Shown here one piece after another: positions 29,521-38,059 of a stretch of DNA of 64,000 nt. The stretch comes from Flavobacteriales bacterium. Its GTDB lineage: Bacteria; Bacteroidota; Bacteroidia; JANQJC01. A program made the position numbers and the translations under genes. Location: contig JANQJC010000107.1 in NCBI GenBank assembly GCA_028281825.1, forward strand, positions 1-64,000, read 5' to 3'. The notes below the pieces were generated by a model. It did not search any database. It saw only the letters and a program-made list of their open reading frames with translations, and was not told the DNA's origin. The first letter of the stretch is position 1; each line of letters begins with the position of its first letter.

Positions 29521-30210
29521 TTATACCGTCTTTACAAAGTAGTCCCAGATAGGGCCCTTTGGCGGATTGGCCACTATTTTTATTGGCTCCTTCTTAACTG
29601 GATGTTCAAAAGAAATACTCCTGGCGTGTAAGTGTATAGAAGCATCTTTATTACTTCTATCGAAACCATACTTCAAATCTCCTTTGATTGGACAACCAAT
29701 AGCCGCCAACTGAACACGTATCTGGTGATGCCTACCTGTTTTGGGCTTCACCTCCAATAAATGATAGTTATCCGATGAGTTGATTAACTGATAATCCAAT
29801 TCACTTTTTAAGGCACCTTCTTTTTCACTAGCAGTTACAAACGACTTATTTTTTTGTTGGTTCTTTTTAAGATAATCAACAAGAGTTCCCGCTTCCTTTT
29901 CTGGCCTGTTCTTCACCACTGCCCAATATACCTTTTCAATATCACGTCCCTTGAATAATTCATTCATTCGCACAAGCGCTTTTGATGTACGGGCAAATAT
30001 TATGATACCACTCACTGGCCTATCTATTCTGTGGATTACCCCCAGAAAGACTTCGCCAGGTTTCTCATATCTAACCTTGATGTATTCTTTAACTATTTCA
30101 CTAAGGGGCTTATCGCCAGTTTTATCACCCTGCACAATATCAGAAGGGCGCTTATTAACTGCAATAAGATGATTGTCTTCGTAGAGTACTTCTAGCTGGT
30201 CGGGGGCCAT
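29521..30210 (-). CDS. RluA-family 23S rRNA/tRNA pseudouridine synthase
   Basis: A 229-residue enzyme isomerising uridine to pseudouridine in structured RNA. The catalytic HRIDRPVSGIIIFARTSKA motif is at about 62-80 with the essential Asp; a C-terminal KTGRHHQIRVQLA motif follows. No S4 domain is present, so it resembles the short RluA-type (as opposed to RluD). It starts eight bases after panB on the same strand and forms an operon with it. Confidence 0.93.
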   Translation of the reverse strand: MAPDQLEVLYEDNHLIAVNKRPSDIVQGDKTGDKPLSEIVKEYIKVRYEKPGEVFLGVIHRIDRPVSGIIIFARTSKALVRMNELFKGRDIEKVYWAVVKNRPEKEAGTLVDYLKKNQQKNKSFVTASEKEGALKSELDYQLINSSDNYHLLEVKPKTGRHHQIRVQLAAIGCPIKGDLKYGFDRSNKDASIHLHARSISFEHPVKKEPIKIVANPPKGPIWDYFVKTV

Positions 30211-30218
30211 ATTAGCAA

Positions 30219-31034
30219 TTAGTATTGCTCTTTCTCATTAGGGAAGTCACCTGAGCGTACATCAGTGACATATTGCTCGATGGCACCTTTTATCTCTGTA
30301 TACAAGTCTAAGTACCTTCTTAGGAAACGTGGACTAAACTCTTTATTGATACCTAACATGTCGTGCAATACCAATACCTGGCCATCAGCGCCACCACCCG
30401 CTCCAATACCTATAATTGGTATAGCTAATTCACTTGCCACCTTGGCAGTCAACTCAGCAGGCACTTTCTCGATTACGATGGCAAAACAACCGGCTTCCTG
30501 CAAAATATGGGCATCCTCAATCAACCTCTCAGCTTCTTCTTCTTCTCGGGCACGAACGGTGTAAGTACCAAATTTGTAAATGGATTGTGGCGTTAATCCC
30601 AAATGACCCATTACTGGGATGCCAGCTGATAATATTCTTTCAATAGACTCACGAATTTCCCTACCACCTTCCATCTTAACTGCATGGGCACCTGACTCTT
30701 TCATTATCCTAATGGCAGAAGTAAGCGCCTCTTTTGAATTACCTTGATAAGAGCCAAAGGGTAAATCAACCACCACTAATGCCCTCTCCACTGCACGTAT
30801 AACAGCAGATGCATGATATATCATTTGATCAAGCGTAATTGGTAATGTTGTTTCATGCCCTGCCATTACGTTCGAGGCTGAATCACCCACCAATATCACA
30901 TCAATACCAGCTTTATCTACTATACCTGCCAATGAAAAATCATAAGCAGTAAGCATTGAAATTTTTTCATTATTGCGCTTCATCTCCTGAAGTACATGGG
31001 TAGTTACCCTCTTTACATTATTATGGACAGACAT
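30219..31034 (-). CDS. panB: 3-methyl-2-oxobutanoate hydroxymethyltransferase
   Basis: First enzyme of pantothenate synthesis. 271 residues: [17 protein letters not shown] start, [17 protein letters not shown] (about 47-63), [13 protein letters not shown] and [16 protein letters not shown] motifs, and [20 protein letters not shown] near 205-224. Its start codon shares one base with the stop of the coiled-coil gene upstream (TAATG), so the two are translationally coupled. Confidence 0.97.
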   Translation of the reverse strand: MSVHNNVKRVTTHVLQEMKRNNEKISMLTAYDFSLAGIVDKAGIDVILVGDSASNVMAGHETTLPITLDQMIYHASAVIRAVERALVVVDLPFGSYQGNSKEALTSAIRIMKESGAHAVKMEGGREIRESIERILSAGIPVMGHLGLTPQSIYKFGTYTVRAREEEEAERLIEDAHILQEAGCFAIVIEKVPAELTAKVASELAIPIIGIGAGGGADGQVLVLHDMLGINKEFSPRFLRRYLDLYTEIKGAIEQYVTDVRSGDFPNEKEQY

Positions 31035-32419
31035 TAGTTCTCTCTTTTTACAGCCGTTCTTACCCTTCTCGGTTCAGGCTTAACAACTTGTTTTGATATT
31101 TCTATTGAAGGCTGATCCTCGTACTCTTCAGGACTTTTAGGCTTGCTTAAAGTTTGTATTTGATCCGTTAAATCAGTAGCATCCCATTCTTCAGTTGTAA
31201 CCCCTTTAGTTGGTTTTGCATCCACACCTTCTATGGCTTCTGCCTCTGTAGTTGCACTTGCACTACCCTTTAATATTTGAATTGATTCTTCTGTAGGTTC
31301 TTCCTTCTTGGGTAACTCTGGCTTTGGTTGTTCCTTTGGCTTGTTTTTAAGCTCCTTCTCTTTGTCTTTTATCGCCTGTTCAAGTAGTTTCAACTTAAAG
31401 TCTTGAAAGTTGGCGTGTATAGTTTTAATAGAATCGTTCAAAAATTCTATTTCACCTTGCAATTCCTGGTTTTTCTTAATCTCATCTTTTAGCGATTGGG
31501 ATAAGGTTAAGAACACATCTTCATCCATATCAGTCAGCACTTCATTCTTATACTGCTTCAACTGCTGGTTTTCTACTTCAAGCAACTCCACACTTTGGCT
31601 AGCTATTTCAAGCCTTTCTTCTAACAATCCGATGATTTGGTCAGCTTCAGCCTTTATTTGGTCAACGTTGACTTCGGCTAGCTCTCGTTTAAGCTCAAGG
31701 TTCTCTTTGGATAACTTCATTATCCTCTCTTCAGGTGTAAGTTCCTTTTCAACCGGACCTAATGACTCGGCATCAACTGAAGTAGTATATACATAAAAGT
31801 AATCTACCTTGGCTTTTGCTGAAGGACCTATAATCAAACCAAGACGACCAGGTCCGTATTCTTCAGGCACATTAAACGAAGTAAGAAACTCTCCATTGAT
31901 ATAGAAATCACACTGTGTTCCAAAAACCTTGATGTCTACTTTGTTTAACTCCTTATTACTGATAGCCTTTGATTTCACCCATCCAGCTGAAGCCTTATCA
32001 CCCGTTACATACTTATAGTACGCACCCACCATCTCTTTCACACGATACTCCCTGTCCTTATTAATTTCAAAAACCACAGCTCCTTTTCCTTCATCTTGTA
32101 TCAAGAAAATAACCCCTATGGTCTGCTCCTTGCTTTCAGCAGGGCCTAAAATCAAAGCAGTCTTAATATTGAATCGGGTAAGATTATTCGGCCACTTAGC
32201 CATAATGGCATAGGCACTTGCTGGATTTTGGCGTGTCAAGAAATACTGTCCCTTGTCAAGAATAAAGAGATTCTCATAGCTGGTCGGGTATTGCCAAATA
32301 TCATTTTGCTCATTGAAATCCTCACCCAGTACAGCCTCAGAATAACTCTGGGTAATCAGGTTTTGAGCAAGCGATGCTTGACAAAACACAATAAAAAGTA
32401 GTAAGAATAGTTGCTTCAT
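31034..32419 (-). CDS. Exported protein: LamG-like domain plus coiled coil
   Basis: A 461-residue exported protein (signal ending ASLAQ). Residues 25-212 look like a beta-sandwich of the DUF1080/LamG type ([25 protein letters not shown]). Residues 220-360 form a long coiled coil ([21 protein letters not shown]), followed by a Lys/Pro/Glu-rich linker and a basic end. A structural or envelope-bound role is inferred; no enzyme motif was seen. It is coupled to panB through a TAATG overlap, although the functions look unrelated. Confidence 0.8.
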   Translation of the reverse strand: MKQLFLLLFIVFCQASLAQNLITQSYSEAVLGEDFNEQNDIWQYPTSYENLFILDKGQYFLTRQNPASAYAIMAKWPNNLTRFNIKTALILGPAESKEQTIGVIFLIQDEGKGAVVFEINKDREYRVKEMVGAYYKYVTGDKASAGWVKSKAISNKELNKVDIKVFGTQCDFYINGEFLTSFNVPEEYGPGRLGLIIGPSAKAKVDYFYVYTTSVDAESLGPVEKELTPEERIMKLSKENLELKRELAEVNVDQIKAEADQIIGLLEERLEIASQSVELLEVENQQLKQYKNEVLTDMDEDVFLTLSQSLKDEIKKNQELQGEIEFLNDSIKTIHANFQDFKLKLLEQAIKDKEKELKNKPKEQPKPELPKKEEPTEESIQILKGSASATTEAEAIEGVDAKPTKGVTTEEWDATDLTDQIQTLSKPKSPEEYEDQPSIEISKQVVKPEPRRVRTAVKREN

Positions 32420-32558
32420 AAACTAAGGTCCGTTGGCAAATCTACAAAATAAGCTTAGTTCAACGGCAACAAATAGCCAAAGGTTCAGTTCTACTAATGC
32501 ATAAATCAGACTTGTAACTATTCATAGATTTTAAATCCTTCAAATCATCTTATTTGAC

Positions 32559-32566
32559 TATTTTTG
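32559..32566 (+). promoter_or_regulatory. -7 promoter element directly before the DUF4249-like gene
   Basis: TATTTTTG (exact TAnnTTTG) ends seven bases before the ATG, so transcription would start at or next to the start codon. Confidence 0.5.
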
Positions 32567-32573
32567 GGGCCTC

Positions 32574-33608
32574 ATGAAAAAATTACTCTACCTGTTTGCC
32601 ATAGTTTTAGCCTTATCAGGTTGCGAAACCGATATTGATGTAATTGGTGAATACAAAGACATTACCGTAGTTTACGGCCTGTTAAACCAGAACAACGCAG
32701 AACATACATTAAGAATACAGAAAGCATTTTTGGGTCAGGCTTCAGCAATTGAAATGTCGAAATATGCCGACTCGATTTATTACGATACTACTAAGATTGA
32801 TGTGAGACTGGTGGATAGTGATAATAATGAATACCTTTTTAGTCCTGTATTGGTAGAAAAAAAGGATAGCGGCGGTTTTTATTATGGTGAGAAGGAAGTA
32901 CTATATCGCTCAACTGCCAGCCTAAATGCCAATAGAGAATACTTATTGGTGGTAACTAAAGCCAATGATACAGCAACAGTAACTGCTTCTACCCCACTTA
33001 TTCAAGAATTTAATGTTTCTAAACCAAGTGCTAGTGGTGGTTCTATCAACTTCTTGTTGAGTGCTAATAACTATTCTACTTATAACGTTTTGTATAATAC
33101 CGCTGTTAACGCTATCAGCCATAAGTTAACGGTGCGTTTTTACTACAGAGAGTATAATGTGGCAACGCCAAACGATAAAGAATTAAAGTGGATTGACTGG
33201 GTACAGTCTGAATTTGTTGCACCAGATGACGATGGCGGTGATCCTGTTCAGTTAAACCTAAACGGTGAGGATTTCTTTCGTTTCTTGAGGAACAATCTTG
33301 ATGTTAACCCCAATATTGAACGAATGATTGGCAAGGGAGATACACTTAATCCTGATGCCTTAGACCATCTTGATTTCATCTTTGAACTAGGCGGTCGAGA
33401 ATTATATAATTATATCGACCTTAACGAACCTTCGCTGGGAGTTGCACAGGACAAACCTCCATATACCAATGTCACTAATGGATTAGGTGTTTTTTCTTGC
33501 CGCTTTGATAAAGTAATTGCCCAAAAAACACTTAACATACCTTCAATAAACGAATTGAAAGGCGGCCAATACACAGCCGACTTAAATTTCGTTCAGGAAA
33601 GCGACTGA
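32574..33608 (+). CDS. Lipoprotein, DUF4249-like
   Basis: A 344-residue lipoprotein: signal MKKLLYLFAIVLALSGCE with the acceptor Cys at 17. The mature protein is beta-rich with the pattern YKDITVVYGLLNQNNAEHTLRIQKAF early on, like the DUF4249 family that is often next to TonB receptors. No partner receptor is adjacent here; dnaK follows on the same strand with its own upstream region. Function unknown. Confidence 0.75.
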   Translation: MKKLLYLFAIVLALSGCETDIDVIGEYKDITVVYGLLNQNNAEHTLRIQKAFLGQASAIEMSKYADSIYYDTTKIDVRLVDSDNNEYLFSPVLVEKKDSGGFYYGEKEVLYRSTASLNANREYLLVVTKANDTATVTASTPLIQEFNVSKPSASGGSINFLLSANNYSTYNVLYNTAVNAISHKLTVRFYYREYNVATPNDKELKWIDWVQSEFVAPDDDGGDPVQLNLNGEDFFRFLRNNLDVNPNIERMIGKGDTLNPDALDHLDFIFELGGRELYNYIDLNEPSLGVAQDKPPYTNVTNGLGVFSCRFDKVIAQKTLNIPSINELKGGQYTADLNFVQESD

Positions 33609-33632
33609 TAGATAGTGCTATTTATGTCGTTT

Positions 33633-33681
33633 TGTCACCTTTTTGTCAGTTATCTTACTGCATGTCATATTATATGTGTCA
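33633..33681 (+). promoter_or_regulatory. Four TGTCA direct repeats upstream of dnaK
   Basis: TGTCA occurs at 33633, 33644, 33663 and 33677, all in the same orientation within 49 bases, about 100 bases before the dnaK ATG. They could be operator half-sites for a heat-shock regulator. No CIRCE element and no perfect phylum-type -7 were found in this region. Confidence 0.4.
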
Positions 33682-33778
33682 ATTTTGCCTCAAATGCGAA
33701 CTTTTTCGCAATGGCATAATGATTGACATCTATTAGGTCGAAAACTGAATAACTTGATTTAAACTAAAACTAAGAACA

Positions 33779-35710
33779 ATGGGTAAAATTATTGGAATAG
33801 ACTTGGGAACTACCAACTCCTGTGTTGCAGTGATGGAGGGTAACGAACCAGTTGTAATTCCCAACAGCGAAGGTAGAAGAACCACACCTTCTATCGTAGC
33901 TTTTTTGGATAAAGGAGAAAGGAAAGTGGGTGACCCTGCTAAAAGACAAGCTATCACCAACCCACAACGTACTATAGCATCTATAAAGCGTTTCATGGGT
34001 GAAACCTGGGATAAAGTACAAACTGAAGTTGGAAGAGTTCCTTATAAAGTAGTGAAAGGTGACAACAATACACCTCGCGTAGAAATTGACGACAGAAGCT
34101 ATACTCCTCAAGAGATATCAGCAATGGTGCTTCAAAAAATGAAGAAAACCGCTGAAGATTATCTAGGACAAGAAGTTATAGAAGCAGTGATTACCGTACC
34201 TGCTTACTTTAGCGACTCACAAAGACAAGCCACAAAAGAAGCTGGTGAAATTGCAGGTTTGACTGTTAAAAGGATTATTAACGAGCCAACAGCAGCGTCA
34301 CTTGCATACGGATTGGATAAGAAAACACAAGACCAAAAAATCGCGGTATTTGACCTTGGGGGTGGTACTTTCGACGTATCTATCCTTGAGCTAGGTGACG
34401 GTGTGTTTGAGGTAAAATCGACTAACGGTGATACCCACCTTGGTGGTGACGACTTTGATGAAGTAATCATCAACTGGTTGGCTGATGAGTTCCAAAAAGA
34501 TGAAAACATCGACTTGAGGAAAGACCCAATGGCACTTCAACGTTTGAAAGAAGCTGCTGAGAAAGCTAAAATTGAACTTTCAAGCTCTACTTCAACTGAG
34601 ATTAACTTGCCATATATCATGCCAGTTGACGGCATACCAAAGCACTTGGTAAAAACACTTAGCCGTGCACAATTCGAGAGTTTGGCTGACAACCTGATAC
34701 AACGCACTTTGGAGCCATGCAAAAAAGCATTGAGCGATGCAGGCATGAGTACCTCTGAGATTGACGAAGTAATCCTGGTGGGTGGCTCAACAAGAATACC
34801 AGCTATCCAGAAGGTGGTTGAAGACTTCTTCGGTAAGAAACCTTCAAAAGGTGTAAACCCAGATGAGGTTGTAGCTATTGGTGCTGCTATACAAGGTGGT
34901 GTGTTAACCGGTGAAGTGAAAGATGTACTTCTTTTAGATGTAACTCCGCTATCATTGGGTATCGAAACTTATGGAAACGTGTTTACCAAACTAATAGAAG
35001 CTAACACAACCATCCCAACTAAGAAGTCAGAGACTTTCTCGACTGCTGCCGATAATCAGCCCTCGGTTGAGATACACGTACTGCAAGGTGAAAGGCCAAT
35101 GGCCAAGGACAACAAAACCATTGGCAAGTTCCACTTAGATGGAATACCACCAGCGCCGAGAGGTGTGCCTCAAATCGAGGTGACTTTTGATATCGATGCT
35201 AACGGTATACTAAGCGTATCAGCTAAGGATAAAGCGACTGGTAAATCACAACAAATTCGTATCGAGGCTTCTTCGGGCTTAACAGACGAGGAAATCGAAA
35301 AGATGAAACGCGAAGCTGAAGAGAACGCTGAAAGCGATCAAAAAGCGAAAGAAAGGGCGGATAAATTGAATAGCGCTGATGCCATGATATTCCAAACTGA
35401 GAAGCAGTTGAAAGAATATGGTGACAAGTTACCAGAAGATAAAAAAGGAACTATCGAAAGTGCTCTAGCGGATTTGAAAAAAGCCCATGAGGCACAAGAC
35501 CTAGACCAAATCGATAAGACCTTAGAAGCTATCAACGCTGCATGGCAGGCTGCCAGCCAGGATATGTACAACGCTTCTCAGGAAGCAGGAGGTGGTGCAC
35601 AACCAGGCGGTGACGCTGGCGCAGCTAACGGAACTCAAAATGCAACTGATGGCGAAGTAACCGACGTTGATTTTGAAGAAGTTACTGATAGCAACGGCGA
35701 TAAAAAGTAA
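33779..35710 (+). CDS. dnaK: Chaperone DnaK (Hsp70)
   Basis: ATP-driven protein folding chaperone. 643 residues: [16 protein letters not shown] start (5-20), the [22 protein letters not shown] phosphate loop near 192-213, [11 protein letters not shown] (about 337-347), then the substrate-binding domain and the C-terminal lid. The Gly/Ala-rich tail ends in an acidic [10 protein letters not shown] motif used for co-chaperone contact. A DnaK gene alone here, with no grpE or dnaJ beside it. Four TGTCA repeats upstream may control it. A terminator follows. Confidence 0.98.
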   Translation: MGKIIGIDLGTTNSCVAVMEGNEPVVIPNSEGRRTTPSIVAFLDKGERKVGDPAKRQAITNPQRTIASIKRFMGETWDKVQTEVGRVPYKVVKGDNNTPRVEIDDRSYTPQEISAMVLQKMKKTAEDYLGQEVIEAVITVPAYFSDSQRQATKEAGEIAGLTVKRIINEPTAASLAYGLDKKTQDQKIAVFDLGGGTFDVSILELGDGVFEVKSTNGDTHLGGDDFDEVIINWLADEFQKDENIDLRKDPMALQRLKEAAEKAKIELSSSTSTEINLPYIMPVDGIPKHLVKTLSRAQFESLADNLIQRTLEPCKKALSDAGMSTSEIDEVILVGGSTRIPAIQKVVEDFFGKKPSKGVNPDEVVAIGAAIQGGVLTGEVKDVLLLDVTPLSLGIETYGNVFTKLIEANTTIPTKKSETFSTAADNQPSVEIHVLQGERPMAKDNKTIGKFHLDGIPPAPRGVPQIEVTFDIDANGILSVSAKDKATGKSQQIRIEASSGLTDEEIEKMKREAEENAESDQKAKERADKLNSADAMIFQTEKQLKEYGDKLPEDKKGTIESALADLKKAHEAQDLDQIDKTLEAINAAWQAASQDMYNASQEAGGGAQPGGDAGAANGTQNATDGEVTDVDFEEVTDSNGDKK

Positions 35711-35733
35711 GTTTAACTAGCTTACACCCATAT

Positions 35734-35770
35734 AACTCCTGCCCAAAATTCGGGCGGGAGTTTTTGTTTC
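35734..35770 (+). terminator. Intrinsic terminator of dnaK
   Basis: AACTCCTGCCC/GGGCGGGAGTT stem (one G-U pair) with a 7-base loop, followed by TTTTTGTTT. Confidence 0.9.
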
Positions 35771-35883
35771 CATCAAATTGGGTTATTCACCAAAACCATA
35801 ATTAGCTGATTTTCAATATCAAATCGGTTAATAAACTGTTCATAAGCCTGTGTAAACGTTGTGTAAAACAACGGGCTAAAAAA

Positions 35884-35915
35884 TTTGGCAGATGATGCCC
35901 TACCCTATACTTTTG
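35884..35915 (+). promoter_or_regulatory. Strong Bacteroidota promoter of the dnaK-msrB intergenic RNA
   Basis: TTTG at 35884-35887, 20 bases, TACTTTTG at 35908-35915, an exact match to TTTG-N-TAnnTTTG. No open reading frame begins downstream; the next gene is on the other strand. Confidence 0.75.
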
Positions 35916-35919
35916 ACAA

Positions 35920-36226
35920 TGTCAAGTGAGAGATAAAAGGTCGGTTCTTCGGAGCTGGACACTCTCGGAAAACCCGCAAGGGAGTTCTTTAAAAGATTGT
36001 CAAAGTCAAATCAAAGCAAATCCGCAGGTTTGTTTTGTGAGGTGCACCGCTAGGGGGAAGATTTCTTCGGAAAAGGATAACCTGAATGTGCGTCAAAAAT
36101 GAAACTGGTACGCCAGAGCCAAAGGAGACTTAACCACAATAACTGTAGCTTGACAGTCACATGAGGGCCACGGCCAGCATGGGGCAAAACCGGAAGTTTT
36201 TCGCAAGAAAAGTTTCCGGTTTTCTG
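35920..36226 (+). ncRNA. Structured non-coding RNA, family not identified
   Basis: About 300 nt between the dnaK and msrB genes with its own promoter and terminator and no ORF. Structure seen by eye: the 5' end TGTCAAG (35920-35926) can pair with CTTGACA at 36149-36155, closing the molecule; a hairpin CGGTTC-TTCG-GAGCTG (35942-35957) with a UUCG tetraloop; CCC-GCAA-GGG (35973-35982) with a GNRA loop; TTTC-TTCG-GAAA near 36062; GGCC-AC-GGCC near 36166. The end is a terminator hairpin from about 36187. It lacks the tmRNA, RNase P (GAGGAAAGTCC), SRP and canonical riboswitch signatures I could check. A housekeeping or regulatory RNA is likely; which one is open. Confidence 0.65.
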
Positions 36227-36227
36227 T
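36187..36227 (+). terminator. Intrinsic terminator of the intergenic RNA (may also serve msrB)
   Basis: AAAACCGGAA/TTCCGGTTTT outer stem with an inner GTTTTTC/AAGAAAAG pairing, then CTGTTTT. Symmetric enough to act for the convergent msrB gene too. Confidence 0.8.
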
Positions 36228-36244
36228 TTTAGGGCTTTTCCTTT

Positions 36245-36643
36245 TCACCCTTCACTCCTAAACCCTAGAGAAACCGAATTCACACAATACCTTAATCCCG
36301 TTGGTTGTGGACCATCATTAAACACATGCCCTAAGTGTCCTCCACAATTCGCACAAAGTATCTCAGTACGAATCATTCCATAACTTTTATCCAACTTTTC
36401 AATTATTTTACCATTATCAATACCTTGATAAAAACTTGGCCAACCACAGTGTGAGTCAAACTTTGAGTCAGAGGCGAAAAGCTCTTCCCCACAACCCGCG
36501 CAAGTGTACACTCCTTTCTCAAAGTGCATGTTATATTCCCCAGAAAAAGCCCTTTCGGTGCCTTTCTCACGCAAAACCCTGCACTGTTCGGGGCTTAATA
36601 CCTCTTTCCACTCTTCTTCTGTTCTTTCTACTTTATCTGCCAT
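36245..36643 (-). CDS. msrB: Peptide-methionine (R)-S-oxide reductase
   Basis: Repairs methionine-R-sulfoxide in proteins. The start at 36643 gives 132 residues from MADKVER; a longer frame to 36688 would add a 15-residue non-homologous extension. Structural zinc Cys pairs are 48/51 (CAGC) and 97/100 (CANC); catalytic Cys120 sits in LRYCVNSVSL. A single-domain MsrB without an MsrA partner. Divergent from the DUF3127 gene. Confidence 0.95.
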   Translation of the reverse strand: MADKVERTEEEWKEVLSPEQCRVLREKGTERAFSGEYNMHFEKGVYTCAGCGEELFASDSKFDSHCGWPSFYQGIDNGKIIEKLDKSYGMIRTEILCANCGGHLGHVFNDGPQPTGLRYCVNSVSLGFRSEG

Positions 36644-36699
36644 GCGCTTTAAAAGATTAATCTTAGTTTTGTTGCTGAAACATAACAAAAAATATCAGT

Positions 36700-37080
36700 A
36701 TGAGTTTTGAGATAACAGGAAAATTGATTGAAAAGTTTGATACTAACAGGATATCCGAGTCTTTCCAAAAAAGAGAGTTTGTAATTGAAACAAGTGAAGA
36801 CAAGGGTGACAGAACCTTTACAGAACAGATAAAATTTCAATTGACACAAGATAGATGCTCATTAATTGAGAACTATAATATCAACGACCAGATAAAAATC
36901 AACTTTGACATCAAAGGGCGCCGTTGGGAAAAAGAAGGAAGGGTAAACTATTTCACCAATCTAGAGGCTTGGAGAATTGAAGCCGTTGGTGCGACTCAAA
37001 ACACACCACCGCCAATGGATAACATGCCTGAACCTGCCCCATTTCCCGATGATGCTGGTGATGATGACCTGCCATTTTAA
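36700..37080 (+). CDS. DUF3127 family protein (OB-fold-like)
   Basis: A 126-residue protein of the DUF3127 family common in Bacteroidota: FEITGKLIEKFDTNRIS..QKREFVIET, then an IKFQLTQDRCSLIENYNI core and an acidic tail (DDAGDDDLPF) that resembles the C-terminal acidic tip of single-stranded-DNA binding proteins. A ssDNA-binding or replication-linked role is inferred from this fold and tail only. Confidence 0.85.
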   Translation: MSFEITGKLIEKFDTNRISESFQKREFVIETSEDKGDRTFTEQIKFQLTQDRCSLIENYNINDQIKINFDIKGRRWEKEGRVNYFTNLEAWRIEAVGATQNTPPPMDNMPEPAPFPDDAGDDDLPF

Positions 37081-37112
37081 TTCATATATTTAGGGAAACT
37101 AAATTCCCTTAT

Positions 37113-37454
37113 ATGAAACATATTAGCATCGCTTGTTTGGCTTTTGTATTTGTTAGTTTAAACTGGGCACCTGTTTCTGTTTCCCACACCAAAGCAGTTG
37201 AAGTAGATGATAATTGCGAATGGGAGGGTATTCCATTACACGGTAAAGTTCAATTTGTGGATGCCTTTCCAGACATCAAGATACAATATGTAGATGCCTT
37301 TGGTGACATAAATGTAAAGTTTGTGGATGCCTTCCCTGATGATTGTGGTGAATGGCAGGAAGTGGATGCTTTCCCTGATTTTAAAGTTCAGGTTGTTGAT
37401 GCATTTCCAGATGTAAAGGTACAGTTAGTAGATGCATTTCCTGGCATCGACTAA
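37113..37454 (+). CDS. Small exported protein made of 11-residue VDAFPD repeats
   Basis: A 113-residue protein with a signal peptide (ends about SVSHTKA) followed by six VDAF units, mostly 11 residues long (pattern x-V-D-A-F-P-D-x-K-V-Q). Two Cys/Trp elements (DDNCEWEG at about 33 and DDCGEWQE near 74) split it into halves. A short-period beta-rich repeat that could form a solenoid or layered sheet. I recall similar small repeat proteins in other Bacteroidota but no function. It overlaps the convergent carbonic-anhydrase-like gene by four bases. Confidence 0.75.
   Translation: MKHISIACLAFVFVSLNWAPVSVSHTKAVEVDDNCEWEGIPLHGKVQFVDAFPDIKIQYVDAFGDINVKFVDAFPDDCGEWQEVDAFPDFKVQVVDAFPDVKVQLVDAFPGID
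37251..37451 (+). repeat. 33-bp in-frame tandem repeats (VDAFPD units)
   Basis: Six GTGGATGC-like units, mostly at 33-base spacing; one spacing is longer, where the DCGEW insert occurs. Codon differences between units suggest older duplication. Confidence 0.8.
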
Positions 37455-38059
37455 TCTTCTTTTCCCTTTAACTTATTCCAGGTTTTATACAGGGTTTCTT
37501 GTTCAGGCCTGTCGGCGGGCATTTCCCTCAATGGCTCGCAAGGCTTCAGAGTCTCATATAGTTCTTTAGGTAGGGCCTGGTAAAGTTGGGTGCCTTGAGT
37601 TTTCCAGGCAATCATTTCATCGCTCACGTCCTTTACAATTTTTGCTGGATTGCCAACCACCACCTTTCTGCCTGGAATAATGGTATCTGCCGGAATAAAA
37701 GTTAAGGCTCCAACGATACACTCATCTCCAATCTCTACATTATCCATCACAACAGCATTCATACCCACCAATGTGTTTCTGCCCACAATACTACCATGTA
37801 TAATAGCTCCATGGCCAATGTGAGCGCTTTTCTTCAGCCTTACAGTCACCCCAGGAAACATGTGAACAGTGCAGTTCTCCTGAACATTGCAACCATCCTC
37901 TATCACTATACCACCCCAATCTCCGCGGATAGCTGCGCCAGGCCCAATGTATACATCCTTACCAATAATCACATTACCCGTTACCGTTGCATTAGGATGA
38001 ATAAAGGCGCTTTCGTGTATTACAGGCTTGAAACCTTTAAACTCAAATATATTAGCCAT
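37451..38059 (-). CDS. Gamma carbonic anhydrase-like hexapeptide-repeat protein
   Basis: A 202-residue left-handed beta-helix protein of the PaaY/CaiE/gamma-CA group. Hexapeptide turns fill residues 15-165 (NATVTGNVIIGKDVYIGPGAAIRGDWG). Candidate metal-binding His occur in TVHMFPG, SAHIGHGAIIHG. A true carbonic anhydrase activity is possible but not proven; other members have unknown roles. It starts directly after the thioredoxin-type gene on the same strand. Confidence 0.85.
   Translation of the reverse strand: MANIFEFKGFKPVIHESAFIHPNATVTGNVIIGKDVYIGPGAAIRGDWGGIVIEDGCNVQENCTVHMFPGVTVRLKKSAHIGHGAIIHGSIVGRNTLVGMNAVVMDNVEIGDECIVGALTFIPADTIIPGRKVVVGNPAKIVKDVSDEMIAWKTQGTQLYQALPKELYETLKPCEPLREMPADRPEQETLYKTWNKLKGKED

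Noticed and set aside
33609..33778. CIRCE operator before dnaK
   Set aside because: No TTAGCACTC-N9-GAGTGCTAA match; only a short TGCGA/TCGCA hairpin.
36030..36125. Cobalamin riboswitch-like fragments (GGTGCACC, AAAGGAGAC)
   Set aside because: Element order does not fit and no gene follows on the same strand.
35920..36226. tmRNA, RNase P RNA or SRP RNA
   Set aside because: No GAGGAAAGTCC core, no tRNA-like end or tag reading frame, and no GGTCAGG-type SRP loop.
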